Shown piece by piece: positions 1 through 14,900 of a DNA stretch of 64,000 bases. The DNA comes from Lycorma delicatula. Its lineage: Eukaryota; Arthropoda; Insecta; Hemiptera; Fulgoridae. The stretch spans positions 293,347,647-293,411,646 of the forward strand of contig NC_134455.1 in the NCBI RefSeq assembly GCF_047948215.1, written 5' to 3'. The translations under genes were made by a program, and so were the position numbers. The notes under the pieces were generated by a model that was not told the origin of the DNA, made no database searches, and saw only the letters and a program-made list of their open reading frames with translations. Numbering within the stretch: the first letter of the stretch is position 1; each line of letters opens with the position of its first letter.

Positions 1-484
1 AAAACAACAATTATAATAACCAAAATCAAAATAATTATAATAACAACCAGAATAAAAAATTAGTTAAATAAAAATAACTACAATCAAAATCTGAACAACA
101 ATCAGTACTATAATCAAAATTATCAATTTAACAACAATAATAACTGCAAAAACCAAAATCAGTATGATCACAATATAAACAATAACAACAGTTACAACAG
201 AATAGCAACAGTTAAACAATCAAAAGTGCAATCAATACAACAAATATCAGAATAACAACCAGAAAAATAATAACCAGATCAATCAGGATGACAACAACAG
301 CCTGCAAAACGTGCTCTACAACCAAAACAACTATAACAACCAAAATAATAACAATCAAAATCAAGCCAACAGCTATCAGATTAATAACCAGAACCAGTGC
401 TACAACAATAACAATCAAAAACAAAACAAAAGTCAAACTCCAGTTATCAGTAGCTATTTTCCCTCATTGATATGGACTAACTAA
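1..484 (+). pseudogene. Decayed exon 2 of the Asn/Gln-rich secreted protein family (copy F)
   Basis: The plus strand reads as broken AAC/AAT/CAA/CAG/TAT runs, the composition of exon 2 in the intact minus-strand genes, but with many in-frame stops and shifts. The end is diagnostic. At about 433-484 it reads TPVISSYFPSLIWTN then TAA, which aligns with the SSSWFQSLKWAV end of gene A. The tail therefore marks the true family frame and stop. The 5' part lies outside the window. Its orientation is opposite to genes A-C. I infer a dead paralogue; no long open frame remains. Confidence 0.75.
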
Positions 485-1000
485 ATACATTATTTTCATA
501 TTCCTCTGATTAATCTCATGAAATGTAACATCATTTCCTCTGCTTTAATAGAGTAAATAACATGTTTCAGTATTTATTTACTGCAATCTTTTTTTTTACT
601 TGAAATTATTTCTTTTTACTTTCTTTATTAATAATTCATTTACAGAAAAAACTTATTGTAAATTATTTTAAGCTTTTGGTGAAAAGACAACTTGAAAATG
701 CAGTATTGATGGTTTATCATTAAAACTGTTTTGCGAGTTTACTTTTTTTTTGTTTAACATAGCTGTTTTTAGTATTGTTTTGCTATTAGCTGTTTGTTTT
801 GTTTAGTTTTCATCATTAAATTAACAAATAAAAGTTTTATGTACTCGCATATAAGTTGTATAACCTCTATGCTGTTATTCATTGACGATCCTATAATCAT
901 TTTTATAATGCTGTATAGTGTGACATCTAGAAAATTATTATACTTAAATGCAATAATTTTCATCGCTGTGAAAATATAATTTTTATTAACCTCTTTTTTG
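485..1000. other. AT-rich spacer downstream of pseudogene F
   Basis: AT-rich sequence with no coding signal that I can support. Small open frames here on both strands are unrelated to any family I recognise and have chance-like composition. Confidence 0.4.
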
Positions 1001-2400
1001 AAGTATTTAAAACTACTTAGATTATACAACTGGTGTGTAATATTTACAAAAAAGGGTGTTCCATCAGACTTCAAAAAGAGTATTACAGTCATGATACCAA
1101 AGAAAGCAGATGCAGATAAATGTGAAGAATACAGAACAATAAACTTAACTAGTCATGCATCAAAAATCCTAACTAGAATTCAGAAGAATTGAGAGGAGAG
1201 TGAAAGAAGTGTTAGGAGAAGACCAATTTGATTTTAGGAAAATCATAGGGACAAGGGAAGCAATTTAAGTGCTCAGATTAATAGTAGAAGGAAGACTAAA
1301 GAAAAACAAACCAACATACTTGGCATTTATAGACAGAAAAGGCATTCGATAACGTAGACTGGAATAAAATATTCAGCATTTAAAAAAAAAATAGAGTTCA
1401 AGTTCAGAGATAGAAAAACAATTGCTAACATTTACATGAATCAAACAGCAAGAGTAATAATTGAGCAACATAAAAAAGAAGTAGTAATAAAAAAGTCGTC
1501 TTACAAGGATGTTTCCTTTCCCCGTTACTTTTTAATCTTTATTTTACTATTTTTTACTTTACTTTACTTTTTAATCGAACAGAACTAGCAATTAATAATG
1601 TTAAACAACAATTTAGTCCAGAGTAACAGTACAAGGTGAAAGGATAAAGATGCTACGATTTGCTGATGATATAGTAATTCTAGCTGAGAGTAAAAAAAAT
1701 TTAGAATAAACAATCAACGGCATGGATGTTGTCTACATAAGAACTACCGCATGAAAATAAACAAGAGCAAAATGAAAGTAATGAAGTGTAGTAGAAATAT
1801 TGTAGATTGACCACTGAATATAAAAATAGGAAGAGAAAAGATTACGGAGGTAGAAGAATTTTGTTATTTGGGAAGTAGAATTACTAAAGATGGATGAAGC
1901 AGAATAAAATTCCGAATAGCACAGGCAAAACGAGCCTTCAGTCAGAAATACAATTTGTTTACATCAAAAATTAATTTAAACGTCAGGAAAAGATTTTTGA
2001 AAGAATATGTTTGGAGCGTAGCTTTATATGGAAGTAAAGCTTGGACGATCAGAGTACCTGAGAAGAAAGATTAGAAGCTTTTGAAATGTGGTGTTATAGG
2101 AGAATGTTAAAAATCAGATGGGTGGATAAAGTGACAAATGAAGAGGTATTGCGGCAAATAGGTGAAGAAAGAAGCATTTGGAAAAATATAGTTAAAAGAA
2201 GGAACAGACTTTTAAGGCATCCTCTAATAATCGCTTTGATATTGGAGGAACAGGTAGAAGGAATTGTGCAGGCAGGAATACGTAAAAGAAACTGTTAGGG
2301 ATGTAGGACGTAGGGGGTATACCGAAATGAAACGACTGGCATTAGATAGGGAATCTTGGAGAGCTGCATCAAACCAGTCAAATGACTGAAGACAAAAAAA
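1000..2400 (+). mobile_element. Degenerate non-LTR retrotransposon (LINE), reverse transcriptase to 3' end
   Basis: Conceptual translation in shifting frames gives a 5'-truncated reverse transcriptase. An early RT block (PKKADADKCEEYRTINLTS) is at about 1090-1155. A LAFIDRKG block near 1320 corresponds to the catalytic motif A region. LRFADDIVILAE (the F/YADD box) is near 1650. A C-terminal block CYRRMLKIRWVDKVTNEEVL is at about 2090-2150. The end reads SWRAASNQSND at about 2355-2390, followed by an A-rich tail. This C-terminal block is typical of LINEs commonly annotated as endonuclease-reverse transcriptase. Many stops and shifts show that it is long dead. ORF1 and the endonuclease are missing, consistent with 5' truncation. 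Confidence 0.8.
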
Positions 2401-2474
2401 CAGCCTACTTATTTAACATACTGTTATAATTGTATTTTTCTTTTAACTTTTGCTTCTTCAGTGTATTTTTCCTA

Positions 2475-2769
2475 CCCATAATATGAGATAAACCTCTCAT
2501 CTGTTTAGCCTCCGGAACCACCATAAGGTACTTCTTCAGAGGATGAATGAGGATGATATATATGTATGTATCTATGTAGTGCAATCTCAAAGTTGACCAT
2601 TCCTGAGATGTGTATTAACCCAAGCATCAAAGAACACCGGTATCCACGATCTAGTTCTCAATCCGAACAAAAATTATTGCCTTTACTAGGCTTTAAACCT
2701 TAGAACTCTCGACTTCATAATCAGCTGATTTGCGATGTCAAGATCACCACTATACCAACTCGGTGAGTT
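2475..2769 (-). mobile_element. tRNA-derived SINE, copy 1
   Basis: On the minus strand from about 2769 there is a tRNA-like head with an A-box-like TGGTATAGTGGTGA and a degraded B box (GAGAGTTCTAA). A body follows containing ATACCGGTGTTC, CACATCTCAGGAATGGTC, ATCCTCTGAAG and GGAGGCTAAACAG. The same body blocks recur on the plus strand near 12.9 kb and 51.9 kb, which defines a family within this window. The copy lies back to back with the LINE that ends at about 2400. Confidence 0.7.
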
Positions 2770-2920
2770 AAATTATGGGATAAACCTGAAATAATTAAAA
2801 TTAAAACAAACAAATAACCTTTTATAATTCCCATGGAAATGATTGTTAGAGAATTTTAATAGTAATTTGGAAGTCATCATATTGACCTTAAAATTACGAG
2901 ATTTAAGTGTTACTTAGCGG

Positions 2921-5880
<2,960 letters not shown>

Positions 5881-5883
5881 TTC

Positions 5884-5889
5884 TTTATT
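5884..5889 (-). terminator. Polyadenylation signal of gene A
   Basis: AATAAA on the minus strand (TTTATT on plus), about 58 nt after the gene A stop codon. Genes B and C have an AATAAA at comparable positions after the equivalent of that stop. The cleavage site itself cannot be seen. Confidence 0.55.
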
Positions 5890-5946
5890 TACTCAATTAA
5901 AACAGAGGAAATTTTTTTACGTTTTACAGAAAGAATCAGACTGCAT

Positions 5947-7292
5947 TTATACTGCCCATTTCAGTGACTGAAACCAGCTACTGCTATGCGGAATTTGATT
6001 ATTATTTTGCTTGTTTACATTCTGGTTATTGCTCTGGTTCTGATTATTCTGATTGTTGTTAGATTGATTCTGATTGTTTTGGTTGTTATTGTTGTTGTAG
6101 AAAGCGTTTTGGTTATTGTTCTGATTTTGATTGACCTGGTTATTGTTCTGGTTGTAGTTGTTGTTCTGGTTCTGATTATTGTAGTTGTTGTTGTTCTGGT
6201 TTTGGTTACTGTAATTGTTGTTATTATTTACATTGTAGCCATACTGGTTATTATTGTTGAAATTATTATTATTTTGATTGTTCTGATTATTATTCTGATT
6301 GTTGTTGTATGAGTTCTGGTTGTTGTTATTGTAGTTGTTTTGGTTTGGGTTATTGTTGTTCTGGTTCTGGTACTGATTGTTATTGTAGTTGTTTTGATTA
6401 TTGTTGTTATTTACATTCTGGCCATACTGATTTTGATTGTTGTAATTATTGTTCTGGTTTTGATTGTTGTAATTATTGTTCTGGTTTTGATTGTTGTAAT
6501 TATTGTTCTGGTTTTGATTATTGTAGTTCTGGTTGTTGTTATTGTAGTTTTGGTTATTATTGTTGTAGTTGTTGTTCTGGTTTTGATTATTGTAGTTCTG
6601 GTTGTTGTTATTGTAGGAGTTTTGGTTATTATTGTTGTAGTTGTTGTTCTGATGGTTGTTATTGTAGTTGCTTGCATTCGGGCCATATTGGTTCTGGTTA
6701 TTGTTCTGGTTATTGTTATTGTAGTTGTTTGCATTCGGGCCATATTGGTTCTGGTTATTGTATTGATTGTTGTTATTGTTGTACTGATTATTTTGGTTGT
6801 TGTTCTGGTTATTGTAACCATTATTATTGTTGTACTGGTTCTGATTGTTGTAGCCATTCTGGTTTTGATTATTGTAGTTGTTGTTATTGTTGTATTGGTT
6901 GTTTTGATTATTATGACTGTTGTAATTTACATTCTGACCATTCTGGTTCTGGTTGTTGTTGTAGCTGTTTCCATTGTTGTAATTACTGTTGTACTGGTTT
7001 TGATTGTTATTGTTATTTTGATTCTGTTGTCCATTCTGGTTATTGTTGTTATTATATTGATTGTTTTGGTTGTTCTGGTTGTTGTTGTACTGATTATTAT
7101 CGTTGTAGTTGTAATTGTTATTTTGATTGTTGTTCTGGTTATTATACTGGTTATTATTTTGGTTCTGGTTGTTGTTATTGTTATTCACGTTTTGGTTTTG
7201 GTTGTTATTGTTGTATTGATTACTGTTCTGGTTGTTATTGTTACTGAATTGATTGTTGTTGAACTGGTTTTGGTTGTTTCCGAACACGTTTT
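5947..7292 (-). CDS. Gene A exon 2: Asn/Gln/Tyr-rich secreted protein, low-complexity body
   Basis: Exon 2 starts after TTTTCAG at 7293 with ENVFGNNQNQ and runs uninterrupted to TAA at 5947-5949. With exon 1 (295 nt) the CDS is 1641 nt, 546 residues plus stop, and the phase-1 junction keeps frame. The body is almost entirely N, Q and Y with rare G, S, V, F and P. It is built from short variable units such as YNNQNQNNN (three in a row, coded at about 6430-6515) and a recurring YGxNxNN module. The end is IPHSSSWFQSLKWAV, whose conservation with gene C argues that this is the true C-terminus. No enzymatic domain is visible. By composition it is a prion-like, nearly uncharged polypeptide. A secreted structural, adhesive or fibre-forming role is my inference only. 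Confidence 0.85.
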
Positions 7293-10089
7293 CTGAAAAC
7301 AAAGAAAGATTATTTTTCACCACATTTAAAAAAAATATATATATTCAAAGTAGATAAAAATAGTATTTTAACAGTAAATGTAATATTAATCTGTATAATG
7401 TTTTAACATAAATGAGTATTTCTGTGCTCAAATAGTTCTACTCATATATGAATAAATGCTACAATCCATTTTATATTAAGACAAGTTTCAGAGAAAAATA
7501 GAACATCATCATTTGTTTTTAAATTATTTCTTGGAATCCTTTGAAAACTGAACAACTTTACATATGAATACTACTTCAAGTATGAATTCATAAATTAGAA
7601 TAATTCTTCAAGTTTGAATACATAAATTTGATGTTATATTTATTAATTAACATCTATACGTATAAAAACATTTCCTGATAGAATGATTCATTACCTAACA
7701 AAAACTACTGAAGATAAATTGATGAAAATTTGTATATATGATCTTGTTACAGTGTAAATGCATATTTAAAAAGATTTTTTCTAAATTCCGAGTTTAAAGG
7801 GTTAAAATAGATTTTCAATTTTTTTGAAACCTGATTATTTTTTTTTTTAATTTTTCGGCAACAAATGATGATATTAACTTAACTTTTGGTGTGTGTAATT
7901 TTCGTGTAAATATCTAAAAATTAATTTCTATATTTTTTTCAAAATTTAATCTTGAAATCGATGATGAAAGGTAAAAAAATGTGAACAATGCTTGCAAATT
8001 TTCACCGTTTCCAACTATACTAAACGAACAAACAATTTTATTTAATAAGAAGTTTACTTTTATTTATTTATTTTTTATTCGTTGTAATTAAAATAAAAGT
8101 AATTCATTAGATTGGGGGTTGCAAATAACTTCAGATAAAAATCTAAAAACCAATTTTGGGGTTTTATTGAATTTCATTATTTTAAGAAGAGCAATGTTGT
8201 CTGGTCCGACGGTTCAACCAATATAACCAATGTTACTCTTTGTACGACGCTATCAGCTGCATAAACAAACAAAAAAACAAAATAAATGTAATTAAAAATT
8301 TTTAAAACGGTCACTTCCGGTTTTTTTTTTTAAAAAGGTGTTTGTCGGATAAAGCTAAGACCGGGCAAAATACATTTATACCCGTACAAATGATGAGTAA
8401 CAAGTTATATTTTTAAGATGTAGGCCGACTGTTTTGAAAGCCGTATTGTTAGATCACTCAAAGTTAAGGCCTATACTGAGGTGAAACTAGCTGAGAAGAA
8501 ATTACAATACACTGACAGTTTTTATAAATTGAGTTTTATAAATTTTATAAATCGAATGAAGCGAGCCCTGACTTGTTAAACATCCCCTGACCATGAGGGA
8601 AACCGCAAGAAACTATATAGCCGGGGGAATCCGCAACGGAAATGCTAGTATATATACAGTTGTCATATCATATATATATATATATATATATGATATTTTA
8701 CAGGTAAATATTATTAAACATATTATTACAGATAACTGTATTACAAGTAAATTATTATTTTATTTACAATACATAAATAAAATTAGGGATTTCTATCTAT
8801 CTGTACTTTTTAAATCATCTAGGATTTCATTTATTTCATAAATTTACCCTACCTTTTAAGATATAAAATATAAAAATACAAAAGTATTATTTGTGAAATA
8901 TGCAATAATAAATTATTGCATTATAATTATAATAATTACATTGTAATCAATTAATCTTATTAAATGCATAAGAATAAATAAATTATCCATTATTCATTAA
9001 TTTATTATTACTATAACAAACTACATAGATTAAAATTAATTCTCGTTTTCTGTGTACCCCAATAACTCAAAAACTACATAACCGATTTCGCTGAAAATTT
9101 CAATTTTTTTTTTATTACTTGTCCCGGGAGTGTTTACATCTTATTAGTTTCATAATGTTATAATAATTTAATAACATAATATTTAATCACATAATAGCTG
9201 TCTGAGTAAGTCGATACTGATATAGATAACGATTAATATAGAAATGACATTCGATATAGATGATATCTCACGATATATTCAATGATATTAAATTTAGTAA
9301 AAGAGATTTTAAGTTATTTATTTATACTGTTTTTTTACGGTTTAATTCATACACTCAAATTTAGCAATAGTGAAGTATTTCCGTGTCAAGTCGTAAATAA
9401 TTCTTATGCATATAATTAAATACATGTATAGTATTCCATTTTGCATTGCAAGAAATCTGACATATTTAAAAAAATTTAACTCTGTTTAAAATTAACAAAA
9501 TCATTAAAATTATAAGATTTGATTACATGACCAAATTTTATTAAAACAATATTTATTTTTTTAAATTAAATCAAACCATTTTAAACTATCCTTTTTTGTT
9601 TTGTAAGAATACATTTTTCATAGAAATTAATTTTTTACTGCATACCCTACTTTTAAATTCTGCACGAAACTAAAACGATGGGTATATTTTAATTCAAATG
9701 TCACAAAAAGTATTACCGAATTTTTTTTAATTCAACGAAAACAAAATTTTAGGAAAAAAGAAATGCAGTTTATTTTTAATACTACTAAATAGAAATATAA
9801 ATTATTTTTTATAATTAAAAATTATAAATAACATATTTATAATAACTAATTATTAATAATAAAGATATTATAGTTAATCTTCTGTCTGCTGTTTTTTATT
9901 TCCATTATTTTATTTTTTATTATCATTATTTAATAATAATCAAATATATAGATAATAATTTTGGTGTGAATAATCAAAATGTGATAAACGTAATTTTGTT
10001 ATAATTAATTTATTTTAAAATATTTTCAATATGCAATGTATCATTTAAGCGATTGTACAATTTTAAAATATGCATAATCATGTACTCAC
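7293..10089 (-). other. Gene A intron 1 (2797 bp)
   Basis: Donor ATG|GTGAGT at 10084-10090 and acceptor TTTTCAG next to 7292. Phase 1: the last G of exon 1 joins AA of exon 2 to give Glu. Stretches near 9500-9640 (for example TTTTGTTTTGTAAGAATA) match the gene B intron near 25.0 kb and the gene C intron near 63.6 kb. The intron is about 1.1 kb longer than that of gene B. The extra length probably corresponds to the repeat-like region at 8050-9150. Confidence 0.8.
8050..9150. repeat. Repeat-like insertion within gene A intron (unclassified)
   Basis: This block is less AT-rich than the surrounding intron and holds phrases common in dispersed repeats, such as AACTCAAAAACTACATAACC near 9064 and AGCGAGCCCTGA near 8560, plus a (TA)n run near 8670-8692. 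Its size matches the excess of this intron over that of gene B. No terminal repeats or coding domain were recognised, so the class is open. Confidence 0.35.
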
Positions 10090-10384
10090 CATTTTGGTTC
10101 TGGTTGTTGTTTACATTCTGTCCATTCTGGTTGTTATTTTGATTCTGGAACTGATTGTTGTTCTGGTTATTTCCATTTTGATTATTGTTGTATTGGTTGT
10201 TGTTGTTGTTGTTGTTGAAGTATTGGTTGTTGTTCTGGTTTTGTTGTTGTTGTTCACTTATTGGAGAAACTTCATTCTGGTTGTTGAAGAAACCGCTGAA
10301 GCACTGTCGTTTGGATTGTCCATAAGGATGGACGGCAGCAGCAGCGAAGCCAACGAGAACCAACAATACCAATGAGGACTTCAT
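10090..10384 (-). CDS. Gene A exon 1: signal peptide, KR site, single cysteine
   Basis: The ATG at 10382-10384 opens MKSSLVLLVLVGFAAAA, a clear secretory signal peptide (n-region lysine, hydrophobic core, small residues before the likely cleavage near residue 17). VHPYGQSKRQCFSGFF follows. Lys25-Arg26 is a possible dibasic processing site that would leave Gln27, able to cyclise. Cys28 is the only cysteine in the protein. From about residue 44 the sequence becomes Q/N-rich. The exon ends in QNQN plus one G before GTGAGT. The start is supported by the signal peptide, by near-identity with gene B, and by a TATA box about 33 bp upstream. Reading past the donor gives EYMIMHILK, which is intronic. 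Confidence 0.88.
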
Positions 10385-10416
10385 GTTGAAGGTGACGATA
10401 CCATACCCGTCGACGT

Positions 10417-10424
10417 CTTATATA
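10417..10424 (-). promoter_or_regulatory. TATA box of gene A
   Basis: TATATAAG on the minus strand, 32 nt before the ATG. The same octamer stands at the same distance in gene B, followed by the shared stretch GTATCGTCACCTTCAAC up to the ATG. A TCAC initiator-like motif near 10392-10395 would put transcription start only about 10 nt before the start codon. Confidence 0.7.
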
Positions 10425-10462
10425 GTATATTGTTATCATCCCTATTCGGTATCAATTGTTAA

Positions 10463-10482
10463 GGTGATAGGTCATCCGACGT
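10463..10482 (-). promoter_or_regulatory. Conserved upstream box of gene A
   Basis: GGATGACCTATCACC on the minus strand about 80-95 bp upstream of the ATG. It is identical in gene B at the matching position, while the sequence around it has diverged. It is a candidate transcription-factor site; the factor is unknown. Confidence 0.45.
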
Positions 10483-10489
10483 TGATATT

Positions 10490-11950
10490 AAATTATTATT
10501 TTCAAAAATAAAATTGAAGAAAAACATTTACAAATTAAAAAAAAGTAGCATAATTAAATTTCGTAATTTATCTTTCCTACTCATGAAATAATTTCTTTTA
10601 TTAAAATAAAATAAAAAAAAAAACATAAAATACACAGAATAAACTTACTATGATGCCTCTTATTCTTTATTAAAAAAAAAGAAAGAAATTTTTTAATCGC
10701 AAAAACCAGGCCTTTCCCAGCACCTTTTTGTAGTATTTCACATTTAGACATTTAAAATAATAACGTACCCTATCTATTCTATTATAAGCTTTCTATAATT
10801 TACTTTTTCTATTAAATTTTATAAAAAAACGTTAAAGTGGTATTTTATTGTTGAATTCAGTACGATTTACATTAATACTTTCAACAAAAATGACGTTAGT
10901 AACATTTATATTGTACTTAATTTATAGGATTAAAAATTCGATAAAAAAGGAATATTCAGCTTAAAGGTTTTTACTTTCTTACTTATAAATAAGCCTACTT
11001 ATCATTTCGTTATTTTCGTTTATGCTAAAAATTTCATCACATTTAGCTAATGGCTGTTCTCCTCTGTTACTTTAGACATCAATCTTCTAATTTAATATTT
11101 ACAATTACCGATCGTGTAGTAGTGTAACACTATATAGCAACTATTAGAATGATTCGTATTAGTTAAAGAAATCCTTTGTTATAAAAAGGCTGACAACCAT
11201 GCAAGAGGGATATTTTCATATTTGTTACAGCTTCACTTCCTTGATAACGGTTGCAAATAATTTTAATTTTAGACGTTAGTTTAATATTAATAATTTGCTT
11301 ATATTTTATCTACGGAAAATGAATATTTGTGTTACATTGATTTTTAAAAATAAGGAAAAAATCATTTATATTTGCAGAAAATGAATCTTATGATAAACTT
11401 GATAACGTAAAAAAAAAATAAAAAATTTTTAAAATAAGTATTAGATGAGTGGTTGCTTTTGCAATTTAAATACCTTTTTTTTTTAATTTTACATCAAAAA
11501 GCTAATATTTTCCGATAAGATATTGTTTTTGAATTATTATCTACACTTTCTGTCAGTATATTTATTAGTAGAGCCAATGACCCAAACCATTAAATTAAAA
11601 AATTAAGTTAAAAAAAATGTTAAATTTGAGAAAATATGTTTTAATAACATTAAATAAATAAGGTTATTTTTTCTTATAGTCAAAAAAATAAAATTGGTTC
11701 TTCATAGAAATCTTATTTGATTGAAAATTTATGTTAACTAAAAAAAAAAAATCATTACAAAAAGCAATTGAAGCATATACTTTGTTTATAAAAAAAATAT
11801 TATTTATATAATATATAATTTTTTTTTTTCTTTTTAGAATTTAAAATCTAACATTAACGGTTAGTAAGTGATGATAAGAGTTAATTTATTTTGCATTCAG
11901 TGAGATTGAAAAAATTTGAATAATTACATAATTTGACCCGTAACAAAAAA
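10490..11950. other. Upstream spacer of gene A, duplicated at 55.8-56.85 kb
   Basis: No gene seen. From about 11200 the sequence (GTTACAGCTTCAC, TTTATCTACGGAAA, ATTTGCAGAAA blocks) aligns by eye with 55890-56040 and onward to 56850, so it belongs to the duplicated unit of the array. Confidence 0.6.
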
Positions 11951-11953
11951 TTT

Positions 11954-14900
11954 CAAAATCATCATGTGGTATTTTGCATTCTCCAGGTCGCTGGCATCAC
12001 TCTCATCTCCATTTGTTTCTGTCACATGATTCTCTTTTCGTCTTATGACAACCTTCACTACCCTTTATGTCACTTATTAACTTCAGCCTCTTCCTTCCTC
12101 TTCTTTCTTCATCATCAATGCAGCCTTAAAGAACTGTATTTATTATTCCTTTTCTCTTAATTATATATCCGATTCAGTTTCCTTCCCTCCCTCCTTCTGA
12201 TAGTCTTCAATATTGTTCTATCTTCATTAAATCTTCTTAATATTTCTACCTTAGTTACTCTGTCCATCCACTTTATTTTCTCCATCCTCCTTTTGACCTA
12301 CATCTCAAAAGCCTCTATCTTACCTTTTTTCTTTCTATCCAGTGTCAATGTTTCACACCGTACTAAAGTACAATCCAAATATAGCATTTTGCCAATCTCT
12401 TCCTCAGGTTCAGAACCATGTCGCTGCAGAGTAGGATTTTTTTAATAAAAAAGGATTCATTTACCATTACAATTCTCGTCTTAATTTCTTCTTTACTCCT
12501 CCATTCTTCAGTCAGTACTGTCCCGAGATATAGGCATCTTTTTCCTTGTTCCATTTTCCTTCTGCTGTTATAACATCCATATCTTTTCTCTCATTCAACT
12601 ACATTAATTATGTTTTCATCACATATTCCTTCATTCTTTCTTCCAACGCTTTTACCAATCCTTGTAATGTCTGAGTGTCTTTAGCTACAATCAGCAAATC
12701 ATCAGTAAATCTGACTAAGTTATATTTCTTCCACCTATACGTACTCCTTTTTGGCCAGACAACATTTCTTTCAAACTTTTCCTCGGCATAAAGGGTGAAC
12801 AGTATTGGTGGTGATAAACAGTAGCAGCCTTTCCTCACTCCTCTCCCTAATACTAATGAATCCTAATAAAGCCAGTTTCTTTTATAAGGATTTGAATACT
12901 AGATCATGAATACCGGTGTTCGTTGGTGGTTGGGTTTCAATTAATCACACATCTCAGGAATGGTCGACCTGAGACTGTACAAAACTATACTTCATTTTAC
13001 ATTCATACATATCATCCTCTGAAGCAATATCTTACAGTGGTTTTCCGGGGGCTAAACAGAATTTAAAAAAAGAGAGAGCCAAATACTAACCAATTTGTGT
13101 GATTCACATTTATTTTCATGCTACTTTTTCCTTCAGATACAATTTTCTGATCAATCTCCTATCCTTCCAATCAACTCTCTTTTGTTTGAAAATCTCAAAT
13201 AGCTTTCCCCCCAGTTCTCTATCGAATCCGTTTCCATATTTATAAAACGCGAGCTCAATCCTGTACATCTTTCAAAAGAATTCTCTACAATCAATTACCA
13301 ATCACATATATCATTAATGTTTTAACAAGCTCTTCTGGCCATTCTCCAGTATTATAAATTTATTGCACCTTGAGAGTATTTCATTTACTCCTTCATCTTC
13401 TAAACATTTAAAGATTTCAATTAGAAGTTAATCTATTTCCGTTTCTTTCCTGTTCTTCTTGTATTTCATAGCTTGTATACATTCAGATCTCAAAACAGGC
13501 GGACTTTTCTCGTCTTCCATAACTTCTTCTTTCACTTCAGCTTCTTGTGCTTTTCCGTTTCCTTTTCCCTATGTACAGGTCTTCAATATACTCTTCCCAC
13601 CATTTTTTTATTTCACCTTCTATAAACCCTTTTTCCATCTTTCTTCTGAATTTCTCTCATTTTGTAAATAAAATTTCTTCCATCTCATGTAGATATTTTT
13701 TACCTTCTTATAAAATATATCATACTTCTTTTTCTTTTCTAAATCTTCCATTTCTATGGCTATATCTTTAAATTCTTCTTTTAGACACCTTTTCCTAGCT
13801 ATATGTGTTTCTCTTTTTAATTTGTTGTTCAATTATCGATAGATTACTCTGTTGTATTCTCCTTCTTTATTTTTATATTTTTTCTTTCTTCATTTTTCTT
13901 ATCATTTATTTTGTTGCCCAAGGTTTCTTTGCCTGGATGCCTTTGTAGAAACCAATTGCTTTCTCTACAGCTTCCCTCATAGATGATTTTATCCTTGACT
14001 ACGACTTTTCTGCAGGTTCATTTTCTCTTTTACCTTCAGTAATTGCCTATCAGCATTTCACCTCTTTTAGTCTAACTATGCCCTCAATACTCCTCTATAT
14101 TCTATTTCTTCACCTACATTGAAGTTAAAATTCTTTTTAATCTTATTTTCATTTCCATCATTAACAGAATATTACCACTTTATTTGTCGGTTTCTGGAAC
14201 CTCATTTTCCTTTTTAACAGTTCCTGTATCTATTTTCAACAAAAGATTATCTATCTAAAAGCGAGATCCATTTTTTGATCTTGTCTAAGTATATGTTGTT
14301 CTTTCATGAATCTTAAAAAACGTTTTCGTAACGAACAACTCCTTCTCTTAGAATAATTCAATCGACCTGTTTTCTCTCTTATATCGTGTACCCAATCATT
14401 ACTTGCCCACTTTCTTTCAATTTTCACCTTCTACCACCACTTCTTTCCAGTCCCCCATAATTATTTTACAGCAATCTTGTTGATTTGCTAATAACTCCTC
14501 AATGGTACTGTACATCTTTTCAATATCTTCATCTTTGTACTCCGACGTTGGCCTGTATGCCTGACTATTACTACATTTTTTGACATCATTCCAATCCTTA
14601 AACTCATTACTCAATCATCCAGATAGATTACTTTTTGTATTCTACTTGTTATACTATTTTTTAGTTATTCTTACTCCGTATATTCCTCTTTCAATTTTTA
14701 AGTAATATAAGGTCGAATGGGAAGTCATTTTATCTGCGGAATAATTAACAAAAGACAACATTACCATGATTCCTGACTAGGAAATAGTAATACAGTGGTA
14801 TTCTGTTGCCTTCTGAATCCTAATGTGATTAACTTCCTATAATTATTTCTCCCAAGCCTCCGAAAAGGACGTTGGTACTTATAGATACGGAGCTCCTTAT

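Noticed and set aside
6411..6857. Thr/Ile/Arg-rich minus-strand frames over exon 2 (also 22789-23196, 61580-61840 and 61904-62257)
   Set aside because: Alternate-frame readings of the Asn/Gln repeat; they share neither ends nor splice phase with exon 1.
5947..7292. CRISPR array or other spaced-repeat system
   Set aside because: The repeats are in-frame codon repeats of variable unit without unique spacers of constant length, in a eukaryotic exon.
6309..7296. Cys/Ser/Gly- and Val/Leu-rich plus-strand frames
   Set aside because: Antisense shadows of gene A exon 2; the two frames are the same repeats in different phases.
10070..10375. Plus-strand hydrophobic frame over exon 1 of gene A (and its twin at 25451-25747)
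   Set aside because: Antisense of the signal-peptide exon; the opposite strand has the signal peptide, donor and TATA box.
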